A DNA stretch of 64,000 nucleotides, taken from NCBI RefSeq assembly GCF_030505615.1, contig NZ_CP129992.1, positions 1,550,001 through 1,614,000 of the forward strand, in the 5' to 3' direction. Of the stretch, positions 31,525-41,107 are shown piece after piece. A program made the position numbers and the translations under genes. This stretch comes from Salinibaculum rarum. Lineage in GTDB: Archaea; Halobacteriota; Halobacteria; Halobacteriales; Haloarculaceae. The notes under the pieces are model-generated. The model did no database searches, was not told where the DNA came from, and saw only the letters and a program-made list of their open reading frames with translations. The stretch's first letter is position 1. Each line of letters begins with the position of its first letter.

Positions 31525-33984
31525 CTATCCGCCGACGTACTCGACGTCGATGTCGACCCCGGGCTTGGTGTTTGCCGCCTGTGACTCGTAGGGACCGTCG
31601 GCCTGCTCGGTGTTCGGGAGATACGGTGGTCCACCGTAGTCGAACACTCTGTCCTCGTCGCTGTCTTGGTACGGAACGATAGTGACGCTTCTGTCTTCTG
31701 TGATATTCTGGTCCAGTTGGATGGTGACGTCCTGGTGTTTGCCGGGTTCGAGGTACGTACTCCGGCCGATGACCGAGGAGTTGATACCGTCGTCGTGGAC
31801 AACGACCCAGCCGCCGCTGGACAGCGACGCAGACTCGATTCGGATGCTGTCGCCGGTCGCCGTCGCATCGCCTGCGTTAATCGAGGCCACCGGCGACGAG
31901 ATGGCGAGAAAGACGACGTACGCGACCAGCAACATGACCGCGGCGTGTTTGGTCCCGTCTTTCAGCGACCCTTCGCCTATCTGGCCGGCGATAAAGCCCG
32001 AGGAGACCGCCTGGATGAGCGCAGCGTGGAAGAACACGAGCGTATAGCCCGCTTTGTCCACGCCGCCGAGTCTCGAGAAGGTACTCGTATCGACTCCGAG
32101 CCGGTTGCCCGAATCCGGCGTGGGCACCGTATCGGGGAGACTCGGCACGAGCACCTCGTTGACCGCGAGGATGATGACCAGAAAGACTACAAACGAGATG
32201 TAGATGACGACGAGGTAGGTAAGCATCTGCCGGCGGCGCTGGTCGCGCATCTTCAGGTCCGCACGCGACTGGTTGGCCGCGATACGCAAGACCGGCCCCA
32301 TGTTCCCGCTCGCTTCCATCGCGTGTGTCAGCAGGACGACCATGCGCGTGACGGCCGTCGTTCTGACACGGCGGCCGAAACGCACGAGTGCGTCAGCGAG
32401 GTTCGAGCCGTACTCCAGGTCCCGCCAGATGCGGTCGACCTCCGGCGTGAGGACCCCGAGGTCGCTCCCGCGGACGCGCTCGAACCCTTCAACGACGGAC
32501 ATCCCGGCCTCGTTGAGGCTGGCCAGCCGTTCGAGCAACTCAGGGGTCGCAGCCTCGATACGGTCGATACGGCGCTTGTAGAGTTCCCTGACGATGGCGT
32601 AGGTAATCAGGACGAACAGCGCCGACTGGACGAGCACGTCGTCGAGTGCCCGCTCGTTGAGGCCGACTTCGGTCAGCGTGTCCGGGAACCGGACTGCGAC
32701 GACGAGCACCGCCAACGGGACGGTGATGTAAAGCAGGACCTTCGGTTTCCAGATGACCGTCTGGAGTGGGCTCCGGAGGACGCTTTTCACACGGCTGATT
32801 CTGTCGTACCAGTCCAGCGTCCGTCCGTTCTTGCCGTCTCTCGCCAGGCCACCATCGGTACGCCGCGGTTCGCTCGGCGGCGCGGAGCGTATCGGTGTGT
32901 TCAGGTCGTACCGTTCGAGGATGCTGTCACTGCCTCCGCGGGAGATGCCCAGCGTGTCCAACTTCTGGGCGAGAAAGACTGCGAAGCCGACGTTTGCCAG
33001 TGGCACGATGAGATACGTGAGTCCCTGTATCAGCCACAGCGTGTCCGTCGTCGTCAGTCCGAACACAAGCAGGATGGTGATGAGAAAGAGCACCCCGGCG
33101 ACGAGCACCGTCACGTACCCCTCCGCGATGGTCGCGAGCACTTCCAGAACCTCTTCCTGGCGCTCCTCGGCGTCCTCGCGGAAGCGTTCGTACTGTTCGC
33201 TGAGGAACTCCGAGAGGTCGCTGCCACTCTGGAGGACACTCCCCAGGTTCTCGGAGAAGGTCTTGAACTGCTCGCTGGGCGTTCGCTTTGACATCTGCCG
33301 AATCGCGGTAATCATGTCCCGGCCGAACAGGTCCATCTCGCGGACGGCAATCGACATCTCGTCGGCCGTCTGGCCGTAGATTTCGCGGTTCTCGGTCAGC
33401 GTTCGCAACACTTCGGGGAACTCGAGGCCGCCACGAGAGAGTGCGTACATAAACGACGTCGTCCGGGGCAGTCCCGCCTCGATGCTCCGCCGGCGGACTT
33501 CGGCGTCGCTTGCGGGCAACTGCCAGCGGAAGACATAGGCCAGAACTGCTGAAATCACCCCGATAGCGGAGCCACCACCCAGCAGGATGGCCCACCGCTC
33601 CTCCGCGGAAAGGATGAGTTGGTAGTCCACGCGCGCGCCCAGCGGGATAGCAATCGTATTCGGCAATCCGGTCAACAGCCGCACGAAGTCCTCGAAGACC
33701 AGCAGGACGCCGGCGATGACGTACGCGCCAGCGACGGCGCCGGCCAGCAACGCGAGCAGCGTGTACAGCAGCGTCGTCGACGCGTACCCGGTGTATGTCT
33801 CGCTGATGTAGGCCGCCTGGAGTGTCCGCTGTCGGTCCGCATCCTTGGAGATGAACCGACCGAAGAGAACGCGGGCAAACCGGTAGACGACGCGATTGAC
33901 CCCCGTGTGAACTTTTGCACCCAGCCACGCCCCGACTGTGAGGACGACGAACACCGGCGGGAGCAACCAGATTGGATTGACCAT
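31525..33984 (-). CDS. PilC/TadC-type platform protein with added C-terminal surface domain
   Basis: 819 residues from the ATG at 33984, two bases after the ATPase stop codon. Two T2SSF-type domains are visible (around TSFMYALSRGGLEFPEVL and RLASLNEAGMSVVEGF) with about nine membrane segments. After the last membrane helix (near residue 695) come about 125 extra residues rich in beta structure, with SGGWVVVHDDG, STYLEPGKHQDVTIQL and VPYQDSDEDRVFDYGGPPY. These resemble the haloarchaeal surface domain DUF7282. The paralogue at 25.1 kb lacks this part. The domain is expected to lie outside the cell. Confidence 0.87.
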   Translation of the reverse strand: MVNPIWLLPPVFVVLTVGAWLGAKVHTGVNRVVYRFARVLFGRFISKDADRQRTLQAAYISETYTGYASTTLLYTLLALLAGAVAGAYVIAGVLLVFEDFVRLLTGLPNTIAIPLGARVDYQLILSAEERWAILLGGGSAIGVISAVLAYVFRWQLPASDAEVRRRSIEAGLPRTTSFMYALSRGGLEFPEVLRTLTENREIYGQTADEMSIAVREMDLFGRDMITAIRQMSKRTPSEQFKTFSENLGSVLQSGSDLSEFLSEQYERFREDAEERQEEVLEVLATIAEGYVTVLVAGVLFLITILLVFGLTTTDTLWLIQGLTYLIVPLANVGFAVFLAQKLDTLGISRGGSDSILERYDLNTPIRSAPPSEPRRTDGGLARDGKNGRTLDWYDRISRVKSVLRSPLQTVIWKPKVLLYITVPLAVLVVAVRFPDTLTEVGLNERALDDVLVQSALFVLITYAIVRELYKRRIDRIEAATPELLERLASLNEAGMSVVEGFERVRGSDLGVLTPEVDRIWRDLEYGSNLADALVRFGRRVRTTAVTRMVVLLTHAMEASGNMGPVLRIAANQSRADLKMRDQRRRQMLTYLVVIYISFVVFLVIILAVNEVLVPSLPDTVPTPDSGNRLGVDTSTFSRLGGVDKAGYTLVFFHAALIQAVSSGFIAGQIGEGSLKDGTKHAAVMLLVAYVVFLAISSPVASINAGDATATGDSIRIESASLSSGGWVVVHDDGINSSVIGRSTYLEPGKHQDVTIQLDQNITEDRSVTIVPYQDSDEDRVFDYGGPPYLPNTEQADGPYESQAANTKPGVDIDVEYVGG

Positions 33985-33985
33985 A

Positions 33986-35716
33986 TCAGGGTTCGAGTTC
34001 GACGCCGGCACCGTCTATCCGTTCCATCACTTCCTCGGAGTCGGCGTAGTACTTGTTGACCATCGCGGTAAACCGCCGGTAGTCGGTGATGTCCTCGTCT
34101 TGCAGGTACTCGAGGAATCGCCGCCGGTTCTTGAGTTCGCGTAGCAACTCGGACTGGCTCCAGCCCCGCTCTTCGCGTATCTCTGCGAGCATCTCGGAGT
34201 TCGACTCGCTGAATGTGTCCGCCGTGGCGTTCCAGTTGTAGGTGTTCGAGTAGTCCAGTTCGCCCGTCCGCTGGTCGATGCCTTCGATTTCCGCAAGCGT
34301 CTTGGCACGACGCACCCGCTCGCCCTGCGAGCGCGCGAGCACCTGCACACAGAGGACGTCGAGCGAGGTGACCATCGGTCGCGGGACGTTGATGGGTTCG
34401 TTTTCGAGGCGGTTGATGACCGTCTGTACCGAGTCGGCGTGCATCGTCGAGAAGGTCGTGTGCCCGGTGTTCATCGCCTGGAAGAGCGTGATTGCCTCCT
34501 CGCCACGGACCTCGCCGACGATGATGAACTCGGGGCGGTGACGCAGTGCAGAGCGCAGCAGGTCGTACATCGTGATGTCGCCGTCGCCCATCCGCTCGCG
34601 GGTGACCGACGAGAGCCAGTTGTCGTGATACAGCGAGAGTTCCCGGGTATCTTCGATGGTCAACACCTTCGAGCGGGGCGGGATGAACATCGAGACGGCG
34701 TTCATCGAGGTGGTCTTCCCGGCCGCAGTCCCGCCGGCAAAGAGCAGCGACCTGTTTGACTCGATGGCCAGCCACAGATACGCGAGCTGTCGGACCTCGA
34801 AGGTCCCGTAGTTCAGCAGGTCTATCGGCGTGAACGGTTCCTCGGCGTACTTTCGGATGGTGAAGGCGGACCCTTTCGGCGTGACTTCCTCGCCGAGTGC
34901 GAGTTCGATACGCGACCCGTCGGGGAGCGTCGTCGAGAGGACGGGGTCAGAGACGGAGATGTGTCGGCCCGAACGCTGTGCAAGCTGAATAACGAAGTTG
35001 CTCAGCTCCTCGGTGTCGTAGACGACGTTGGTCTCGATGTCGGTGTACCCGTCGTGGTAGACGAAGACTGGCAGCCCCGGCCCGTCACAGGAGATGTCCT
35101 CGATGTGCGGGTCGTACATCAGCGGGTCGAGCTTGCCATAGCCCTGGAACGACCGGTAGAGATAGTAGAAGAGCCGGTAGAACGTTTCCTCCTCGATGGC
35201 GACACCGTACTCTTCGAGGCGCTCGCGCAACTCGTCGCGCAGAGCCGCCTCGGGGTCGTCGTCGATGTCCTCGCGGTACAGGAGTGGGTCGCGAACGTCC
35301 TCGTAGAGCCGGTCGAGCAGGCGCTGTTCGAGCTCCGAGAGCTCCGGCTCGACGACGTGGTAGCGGTGTTCCTGCGCTTCGGGGTCGAAGTTGATAGAGA
35401 CGAACGCGAAGGGCGCGTCGACCCAGTACCGCTCGATTTCCTCGTAGCCGTCGAGCCCGTCGAAATCGACCAGCCGACCGTGTCGTTTCGGGTCGTAGTC
35501 GGTGACTTCGATAGCCGACCCGGTCAGGAGACGGCTCGTCCGGGCCAGCCACTCCCGGATGTCGCCCAGCGAACCTGCGCCGTCGTCGGTAGCCTCGGTG
35601 ACTGTCGCGTCTGTACTGGCCTCCGTTGTCGGGACAGTCGACTCGTCGGCTTCGTCACTGGAGAGCCACTCGGACAGCGGCGAATCCCCGTCGTCTCCAG
35701 TCTCTGGTCCTGACAT
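33986..35716 (-). CDS. PilB/GspE-type secretion or pilus assembly ATPase (second copy)
   Basis: 576 residues from the ATG at 35716. It is a paralogue of the ATPase at 23.4 kb: same layout of acidic N-terminus, RYWVDAPFAFVSI domain and ATPase core. Walker A is GGTAAGKTTS with Lys334, the Asp box region reads KVLTIEDTREL, Walker B is FIIVGEVRGEEA and the His box is TGHTTFSTMHAD. It precedes its platform gene directly. No pilin or prepilin peptidase gene is next to it, so its cargo must be encoded elsewhere or be shared with the first module. Confidence 0.92.
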   Translation of the reverse strand: MSGPETGDDGDSPLSEWLSSDEADESTVPTTEASTDATVTEATDDGAGSLGDIREWLARTSRLLTGSAIEVTDYDPKRHGRLVDFDGLDGYEEIERYWVDAPFAFVSINFDPEAQEHRYHVVEPELSELEQRLLDRLYEDVRDPLLYREDIDDDPEAALRDELRERLEEYGVAIEEETFYRLFYYLYRSFQGYGKLDPLMYDPHIEDISCDGPGLPVFVYHDGYTDIETNVVYDTEELSNFVIQLAQRSGRHISVSDPVLSTTLPDGSRIELALGEEVTPKGSAFTIRKYAEEPFTPIDLLNYGTFEVRQLAYLWLAIESNRSLLFAGGTAAGKTTSMNAVSMFIPPRSKVLTIEDTRELSLYHDNWLSSVTRERMGDGDITMYDLLRSALRHRPEFIIVGEVRGEEAITLFQAMNTGHTTFSTMHADSVQTVINRLENEPINVPRPMVTSLDVLCVQVLARSQGERVRRAKTLAEIEGIDQRTGELDYSNTYNWNATADTFSESNSEMLAEIREERGWSQSELLRELKNRRRFLEYLQDEDITDYRRFTAMVNKYYADSEEVMERIDGAGVELEP

Positions 35717-35806
35717 TGTTCCGTAGAGTGCCCAACCCTGCAATCCGCACGCGGTTAGAGGATGCTTACGCGGCCAGGTACTTAAATTCGGACTACCCCG
35801 GTCCGG

Positions 35807-36316
35807 TCAGGCCCGTTCTGCACGGAGCAAACTCACACCCAGTCCGAGCTGGAGGATAGTGCCGACTGGAACCGTCGTTCCTGCCTGTTCGGAAAACAGC
35901 AGGCCGCTGGCGAGGAGTAACACCGCACCGCTGGTGACGAGCAGCCCGCCCAGCGTCCGGACGGGGTCGAGCCGCCACGACTCGACGTGGGCCTCGTCGA
36001 GGTAGTAGGCGACACTCAGCACGAACGCTAACGCGAACACGGCCGTGCCGACTAGCCAGACGTAACTGGCGACGGTTTCGCCCTGCGAGGCCACGAAGCC
36101 GGGGACTTCCCAGACCCAGTTCCAGGGCGAGCCGGCGCGCTCGACTGCGCCGGAGACGTAGAGAACGCGGCCGGGCAGGAATCGGAGCCAGACTGCGGTG
36201 ACCAGTCCGGCAGAGCCAAACGACTCCCGGAACACGGACACAGACCAGGGAAGCAGCGCGCACAGCCACGTCGAGAGGACCGCGACTTCCCCTGCGTACT
36301 CCGATTTGACCCACAT
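35807..36316 (-). CDS. Haloarchaeal membrane protein, TIGR04206-like
   Basis: 169 residues from the ATG at 36316; the open frame continues upstream, but MWVKSEYAGEVAVLSTWL is the natural beginning. About five membrane segments are present: ALLPWSVSVFR near the start, a SYVWLVGTAVFALAFVLSVA helix, and two near the end. It resembles a haloarchaea-specific membrane family annotated TIGR04206, from memory of the N-terminal sequence. Function is unknown. Confidence 0.62.
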   Translation of the reverse strand: MWVKSEYAGEVAVLSTWLCALLPWSVSVFRESFGSAGLVTAVWLRFLPGRVLYVSGAVERAGSPWNWVWEVPGFVASQGETVASYVWLVGTAVFALAFVLSVAYYLDEAHVESWRLDPVRTLGGLLVTSGAVLLLASGLLFSEQAGTTVPVGTILQLGLGVSLLRAERA

Positions 36317-36429
36317 ACCTACTTCCGGACACCCCCGGTGGTAAAAGGTGTCGCCTCGCGTTGTCACTCCCTGTGTTCCGGTGGCGGCGTTACGTTCATT
36401 GCCCCGCGAGCCATATTAGGGGACACCCG

Positions 36430-36873
36430 ATGAGGCGCGACCACTTCACCCTCTCCGCGGAACATCTCGACGGGCAGTCAGACGACGAACCGACCCTCGT
36501 CGTGAGCTACAGCGGCCCGCCAGGCACACTCACAGCGCGCCTCGAAGCCGAGACGGGCACACCGCCCAGTGGCGACGACGTCGACGCTTCGTTCAGGCTC
36601 CTCCCCGACGACGACGGCGCGGACGGGGCTGGCGTGTTCGGCATGAGCCGCCGGCTCACCGGCGATTTCGTGCTGGAAGCGAACGCAAACGCCGAGGACA
36701 TCTTCGCGCTCGTCGACGCGGCCCGCGAGGCCGACGAGACGGCCTATCGGATTCGCCTCGAGCGACCCGGCGCCGAACCGCTCGTACTGGATATGGAGGC
36801 GTTGCTCGTCTACGACGATGGAGGGAGTCTGCTCCGCCAGCAGAGTCTCATTCCGAGTGGCGTCGAACTCTAG
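36430..36873 (+). CDS. DUF5793 family protein
   Basis: 147 residues from the ATG at 36430, chosen because MRRDHFTL is the conserved start in this haloarchaeal family. Other typical stretches are LTGDFVLEANANAEDIF in the middle and LLRQQSLIPSGVEL at the very end. It is a soluble acidic protein with no known function. Its 3' end overlaps the convergent sirtuin gene by 26 bases. Confidence 0.86.
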   Translation: MRRDHFTLSAEHLDGQSDDEPTLVVSYSGPPGTLTARLEAETGTPPSGDDVDASFRLLPDDDGADGAGVFGMSRRLTGDFVLEANANAEDIFALVDAAREADETAYRIRLERPGAEPLVLDMEALLVYDDGGSLLRQQSLIPSGVEL

Positions 36874-37630
36874 TTTCGATGGCCGGAAGCGCCGTCGTCA
36901 CGTCGGCTCTGATATCGTAGTCTGCGTTTTTCGAGAGTCCGGTCTCGTCGAGATTGACGATTCCGACAGTCGCACCGCGACTGGCCGCCACACGCGGGAG
37001 CGACGCCGCAGGTTCGACCGTCAGTGACGACCCGACAGCGAGGAACACGTCCGCGTCGCGGGCGTGGTGCTGTGCCTGCTGGAGCGGTCCGTCCGGCATC
37101 GGCTGGCCGAACAGCACCACGTCCGGCTTCAACGGGCCATCGCAGTCCGCACACCGTGGCGGTAACTCACCATCGCGGGCGCGCTCGTAGACCGGTCCCG
37201 CTTCGAGGCGTCGGCCGCAGGTGTCACAGACTGCCCGCTGGGCGTTGCCGTGGAGTTCGAGGACGGCCTCGGAACCGGCGGCTTCGTGCAATCCGTCGAC
37301 GTTCTGGGTAATCAGGCCATCCAGCGTCCCCCTGGCCTGGAGGTCGGCGAGCGCGTCGTGGGCGGCGTTTGGCTCGATGTCGTCGCCGTACATCCGGTCG
37401 TGGAGGTCGATGCGGTCGCGCCAGAATTCACCGGGGTCGGACTGAAAGCGGGTGTACTGGAAGTCGGCGGGGTCGAACTCGTTGCCCCAGATGCCGTCCT
37501 CGCCGCGAAACGATGGGAGTCCCGACGCCGTACTGACGCCTGCACCCGTGAGCGCGACGACGTGGTCCGCCGTCGCGATGTCCGCAGCGAGTGCGTCGAT
37601 GTCGTCGGTCGGCAGCGAGGAGTCTGTCAT
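36848..37630 (-). CDS. Sir2-family NAD-dependent protein deacylase
   Basis: 260 residues. NAD-binding residues are in TGAGVSTASGLPSFRGEDG and ITQNVDGLHEAAGS, and the catalytic histidine is in ELHGNAQ. The zinc ribbon has two pairs, CDTCGRR and CADCDG. It removes acyl groups from lysine using NAD, releasing O-acetyl-ADP-ribose. In archaea the chromatin protein Alba and metabolic enzymes such as acetyl-CoA synthetase are described or proposed targets. A macro-domain protein that could process the O-acetyl-ADP-ribose product is encoded at 47 kb. Confidence 0.94.
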   Translation of the reverse strand: MTDSSLPTDDIDALAADIATADHVVALTGAGVSTASGLPSFRGEDGIWGNEFDPADFQYTRFQSDPGEFWRDRIDLHDRMYGDDIEPNAAHDALADLQARGTLDGLITQNVDGLHEAAGSEAVLELHGNAQRAVCDTCGRRLEAGPVYERARDGELPPRCADCDGPLKPDVVLFGQPMPDGPLQQAQHHARDADVFLAVGSSLTVEPAASLPRVAASRGATVGIVNLDETGLSKNADYDIRADVTTALPAIETRVRRHSE

Positions 37631-37774
37631 AGTCGAGAGTGGACTACCGAGGCCGAAAAACCCCTCGCTGGACCACGGCCAGTCGTTCGTCGTCGGTTGG
37701 GTTCCGGTGTGCAGTGCCCAGCGTGTTCGTGGGTCCCCACTGCCGGGCGTGTGGGTCTCTGTTCAGCTGTGCCC

Positions 37775-38218
37775 TTACTGGTCGTCGGGTCCTTCGATTC
37801 GTGTCTTGAGATTCGCCAGCAGCGTGTCGACCTCGCGTTCGTTGTACCGCCGGACAAACGGTTCGGCGACGCGTGCCAGTACCGTGCCCGGAATCTCGTA
37901 GTCGCCGGTGTAGGTGACGCGACTGCCGCCGTCGTCGGGTTCGATTTCGATGTCGACTTCGCCGTTTAGCTGGCCGGACATCTCGAATGTCATCCGTCGG
38001 TCTGGGTCGTGAACGGTCTGGACGAGCTCGCCGGCGAGTTTCACGCCGGCAATCGAGTAGGTAAACTCGAGTTGCTTGCCGCCCGATTCGAGTGGTTCGA
38101 CGTTCGTCGCGTCGACGAGACTCGGCGTCACCTCGACGTGGCCCTGTGGGTCGTCGAGAAACGCGAAGACGGACTCTGGGTCGGCGTCGACGTGGATGGA
38201 CTTGGAGACAGCGACCAT
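37775..38218 (-). CDS. SRPBCC-superfamily protein (CoxG-like)
   Basis: 147 residues spanning one helix-grip domain: VSKSIHVDADPESVFAFLDD at the start, a central VKLAGELVQTVHDPDRR strand pair, and a long C-terminal helix (VARVAEPFVRRYNEREVDTL, approximate). It resembles CoxG/polyketide-cyclase-type ligand binders. No substrate can be deduced. It is encoded divergently from sucC with 114 bases between. A second SRPBCC protein is at 41.1 kb. Confidence 0.82.
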   Translation of the reverse strand: MVAVSKSIHVDADPESVFAFLDDPQGHVEVTPSLVDATNVEPLESGGKQLEFTYSIAGVKLAGELVQTVHDPDRRMTFEMSGQLNGEVDIEIEPDDGGSRVTYTGDYEIPGTVLARVAEPFVRRYNEREVDTLLANLKTRIEGPDDQ

Positions 38219-38298
38219 ACAGGGTCTACGTCAGGTGTCGAAAAATATCTCTCGCTCGCATGCCACTACCGCCCGCTCGCGAGCGGCAAATGAACGGG

Positions 38299-38304
38299 TT
38301 TTAA
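38299..38304 (+). promoter_or_regulatory. TATA box of sucCD
   Basis: TTTTAA lies 29-34 bases before the sucC ATG at 38333, fitting a leaderless or near-leaderless transcript. Confidence 0.6.
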
Positions 38305-38332
38305 GCGCGTGCCTGTCTCGACATTGGGACGT

Positions 38333-39481
38333 ATGAGACTCCACGAGTATCAGGCCAAGCAGGTCTTCGCCGATGCTGGTATCCCGACACCGGCGTCGGA
38401 ACTGGCGTCGACGGTCGACGAGGCCGTCGCGGCAGCCGAAGAGATTGGCTACCCCTGTGCAATCAAGGCACAGGTACACGTCGGCGGACGTGGCAAAGCT
38501 GGCGGTATCAAACTTGTCGACGACAAAGCAGAGGCTCAGGAGGCCGCCGAGAGCATCATCGGCATGGACCTCAAGGGCTACGACGTCGAGACGGTCCTCG
38601 TCGAGGAAGCCGTCGACTTCGTCAACGAGCTGTACGTCGGCGTCACGATGGACCGTGGTGAGGGCAAACCCGTCGCCATGGTCTCGACGAAAGGTGGCGT
38701 CAACATCGAGGAGGTCGCCGAGGAAGACCCCGACGCCATCGCTCGCGAGCACATCGACCCCGCCTTCGGGATGCACCCGTACCAGGCCCGCAAGGCAGTC
38801 TACGACGCTGGCGTCGACCAGTCTATCGCCAGTGACGTCGCCTCAGTTCTCACGACGCTGTACGAACTCTGGGACGACAAGGACGGCAGTGACGCCGAAA
38901 TCAACCCGCTGATGGTCACGAGCGACGACGAGGTCATCGCGGCCGACGCCGTGATGAACGTCGACGGCGACGCACTCTTCCGACACCCCGACCTCGCGGA
39001 GATGGAAGACGAGGCCGCCGACGACGACCTCGAAGCCAAGGCAAACGAGTACGGCTTCGACTACGTCCGACTCGACGGCAACGTCGGCATCATCGGCAAC
39101 GGTGCCGGGCTCGTGATGACGACGCTGGACCTCGTCGACTACTACGGCGGCAAGCCCGCGAACTTCCTCGACATCGGTGGCGGTGCGAAGGCCGAACGCG
39201 TCACGAACGCGCTCGATATGGTCTTCTCCGACGAGAACGTCGACGCCGTCGTCTTCAACATCTTCGGCGGTATCACCCGCGGTGACGAAGTCGCGAACGG
39301 TATCAACACGGCACTCGAACAGTTCGACGAGATTCCAAAGCCAGTGGTCGTTCGACTCGCTGGCACGAAAGCGGAAGAAGGCATGGAGATTCTGAACACC
39401 GACCTCGTCCAGGTAGAGGCAACGCTCGAAGACGCCGTGCAAGCAACTGTCACTCTCGCTGACGAGGAGGTGGAGGAATAA
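38333..39481 (+). CDS. sucC: Succinate-CoA ligase (ADP-forming), beta subunit
   Basis: 382 residues from the ATG at 38333 ([12 protein letters not shown] is the family start). The ATP-grasp part has [16 protein letters not shown], and the C-terminal CoA-ligase part has [27 protein letters not shown] and [14 protein letters not shown]. With SucD it makes ATP while converting succinyl-CoA to succinate in the citric acid cycle. The stop overlaps the sucD start (TAATG). Confidence 0.97.
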   Translation: MRLHEYQAKQVFADAGIPTPASELASTVDEAVAAAEEIGYPCAIKAQVHVGGRGKAGGIKLVDDKAEAQEAAESIIGMDLKGYDVETVLVEEAVDFVNELYVGVTMDRGEGKPVAMVSTKGGVNIEEVAEEDPDAIAREHIDPAFGMHPYQARKAVYDAGVDQSIASDVASVLTTLYELWDDKDGSDAEINPLMVTSDDEVIAADAVMNVDGDALFRHPDLAEMEDEAADDDLEAKANEYGFDYVRLDGNVGIIGNGAGLVMTTLDLVDYYGGKPANFLDIGGGAKAERVTNALDMVFSDENVDAVVFNIFGGITRGDEVANGINTALEQFDEIPKPVVVRLAGTKAEEGMEILNTDLVQVEATLEDAVQATVTLADEEVEE

Positions 39482-40350
39482 TGTCTGTCCTCGTCGACGA
39501 CGACACCCGAGTCGTCGTGCAGGGTATCACCGGTGGGGAAGGCAAGTTCCACACCGAACAGATGATGGAATACGGCACGAACGTCGTCGCCGGCGCCGTG
39601 CCGGGCAAGGGCGGCCAGGAAGTCGCTGGCGTCCCCGTCTACGACACCGTCCAGCGCGCCGCCGAGGAAGAAGACGCCGACGCGTCGGTCGTCTTCGTCC
39701 CGCCGGCGTTTGCCGGTGACGCGCTCTTCGAAGCCGTCGACGCCGACGTCGACCTCGTCGTGGCTATCACCGAGGGTATCCCAACCCAGGACGTCAGCCG
39801 CGTCTACCGCCGACTCCAGGAGACGGACACCTACATGATCGGCCCGAACTGTCCGGGTATCATCACGCCGGGTGAGGCGAAACTCGGCATCCTGCCGGGC
39901 AACATCTTCTCGTCGGGCAACGTCGGTCTCGTCTCCCGCTCGGGGACGCTGACCTATCAGGTCGTCGACAACCTCACCGACCGCGGACTGGGCCAGTCGA
40001 CCGCCATCGGTATCGGCGGCGACCCCATCATCGGGACGGACTTCATCGACGCACTGGAACTGTTCGAGAACGACCCCGACACCCACGCCATCGCGATGTG
40101 TGGCGAAATCGGTGGCGAGGACGAAGAGGAGGCCGCCCGCTACATCGGCGAACACATGGACACGCCGGTCGTCGGCTTCATCGCCGGTCGGACTGCCCCG
40201 CCGGGCAAGCGCATGGGTCACGCCGGCGCAATCGTCTCCGGGTCCGGAACCGGGACTGCACAGTCCAAAATCGACGCGCTCGAAGCCAACGGCGCGCCGG
40301 TCGGTGACACCCCCGAGGAAGTCGTCGACCACCTCGAAGACCTGCTCTGA
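39481..40350 (+). CDS. sucD: Succinate-CoA ligase (ADP-forming), alpha subunit
   Basis: 289 residues. The N-terminal CoA-binding Rossmann domain has [17 protein letters not shown], and the central part has [16 protein letters not shown]. The phosphohistidine is His247 in [18 protein letters not shown]. It pairs with the overlapping sucC product in the citric acid cycle. Confidence 0.97.
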   Translation: MSVLVDDDTRVVVQGITGGEGKFHTEQMMEYGTNVVAGAVPGKGGQEVAGVPVYDTVQRAAEEEDADASVVFVPPAFAGDALFEAVDADVDLVVAITEGIPTQDVSRVYRRLQETDTYMIGPNCPGIITPGEAKLGILPGNIFSSGNVGLVSRSGTLTYQVVDNLTDRGLGQSTAIGIGGDPIIGTDFIDALELFENDPDTHAIAMCGEIGGEDEEEAARYIGEHMDTPVVGFIAGRTAPPGKRMGHAGAIVSGSGTGTAQSKIDALEANGAPVGDTPEEVVDHLEDLL

Positions 40351-40359
40351 AGCGGGCCG

Positions 40360-40641
40360 TCAGATTTCGTCGTCCGGGTCGTGTTTTTCTGCCATTCGCG
40401 CCGCTTCGGCAGCGTACTGCTCGCGCTTTTCCGGGTCAGCGACGCTGCTGCAGTTCGTCGGCGACACGTCGAGTGCCGCTTTCGTCCCCCGCCGGTCGCC
40501 GGTGAAACTCGTCAGCGCCCGCTCTTTCCGGAAGGTCCGTTCCCCGTCCGGCGTCGCGTACGTGAGGATGATGAGATTCTGTTCGTCGTCCCCGTAGGTC
40601 CGCTCGACGAGCCAGACCCGAATCGTCTCGGCTGTCGTCAT
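40360..40641 (-). CDS. Small haloarchaeal protein of unknown function
   Basis: 93 residues from the ATG at 40641 (MTTAETIRVWLVERTYG). The open frame reaches further upstream, but that part lacks protein-like composition. It is soluble: two or three strands (RVWLVERTY, NLIILTYATPDGERTFRKERAL) then a charged C-terminal helix (EKREQYAAEAARMAEKHD). Both the strand pattern and the acidic composition are protein-like. No family is recognised. It ends ten bases from the convergent sucD. Confidence 0.68.
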   Translation of the reverse strand: MTTAETIRVWLVERTYGDDEQNLIILTYATPDGERTFRKERALTSFTGDRRGTKAALDVSPTNCSSVADPEKREQYAAEAARMAEKHDPDDEI

Positions 40642-40828
40642 ACCTGAAGGTACGTGACACACCGTTAGAACTGTCCCGCCAGTTCTCACGTACTGAGACC
40701 AGGTAGTCACCTCGTCGGCACTGCAGTCGGGTAGTTTTCAGAATTGCGGCCCGAAACTGAACGGTTCGTTGCAATCCCCGGTTGGGTCTCCAGAATCGGA
40801 ACCGACCGCGGTGAACGTTCCGGTGCAG

Positions 40829-40835
40829 TTTTAAG
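40829..40835 (+). promoter_or_regulatory. TATA box of the zinc finger gene
   Basis: TTTTAAG lies 24-30 bases before the ATG at 40859, so the transcript is probably leaderless. Confidence 0.55.
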
Positions 40836-40858
40836 ATGAGACAAAGAATATTAACGAT

Positions 40859-41095
40859 ATGCCACACACTTGCCGGAACTGCAAGCGAACGTTCGGGTCC
40901 GAACTCGAACTCGAACTCCACCAGGACAACTGCTCGGCGGGACAGCTCTTCTGTGACGACTGTGGGGAGCGCTTCGCGGAGCGGGCGGCGACAGAGGACG
41001 GCTGGCACTATCGGTGTCCGAACGAGGACTGTGAGGGCAGCGGCATCGGCGAGGACATCCACAAAGTAACAGACGTTCGACTCGAAGTTCCCTGA
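40859..41095 (+). CDS. Small zinc finger protein
   Basis: 78 residues with two metal sites: a C2H2-like N-terminal finger (CRNCKRTF, then HQDNC) and a zinc ribbon (CDDCGERF, then CPNEDCEG). Haloarchaea encode many such small zinc proteins; several have roles in biofilm or motility in Haloferax. No target can be inferred here. It is monocistronic, between a divergent small gene and a convergent SRPBCC gene. Confidence 0.85.
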   Translation: MPHTCRNCKRTFGSELELELHQDNCSAGQLFCDDCGERFAERAATEDGWHYRCPNEDCEGSGIGEDIHKVTDVRLEVP

Positions 41096-41107
41096 CTCTC
41101 TCCGTTC

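Noticed and set aside
31666-33291. 541-residue plus-strand frame over the second platform gene
   Set aside because: It is the shadow of a gene with conserved secretion domains, and the translated protein is rich in His, Arg and Asp without order.
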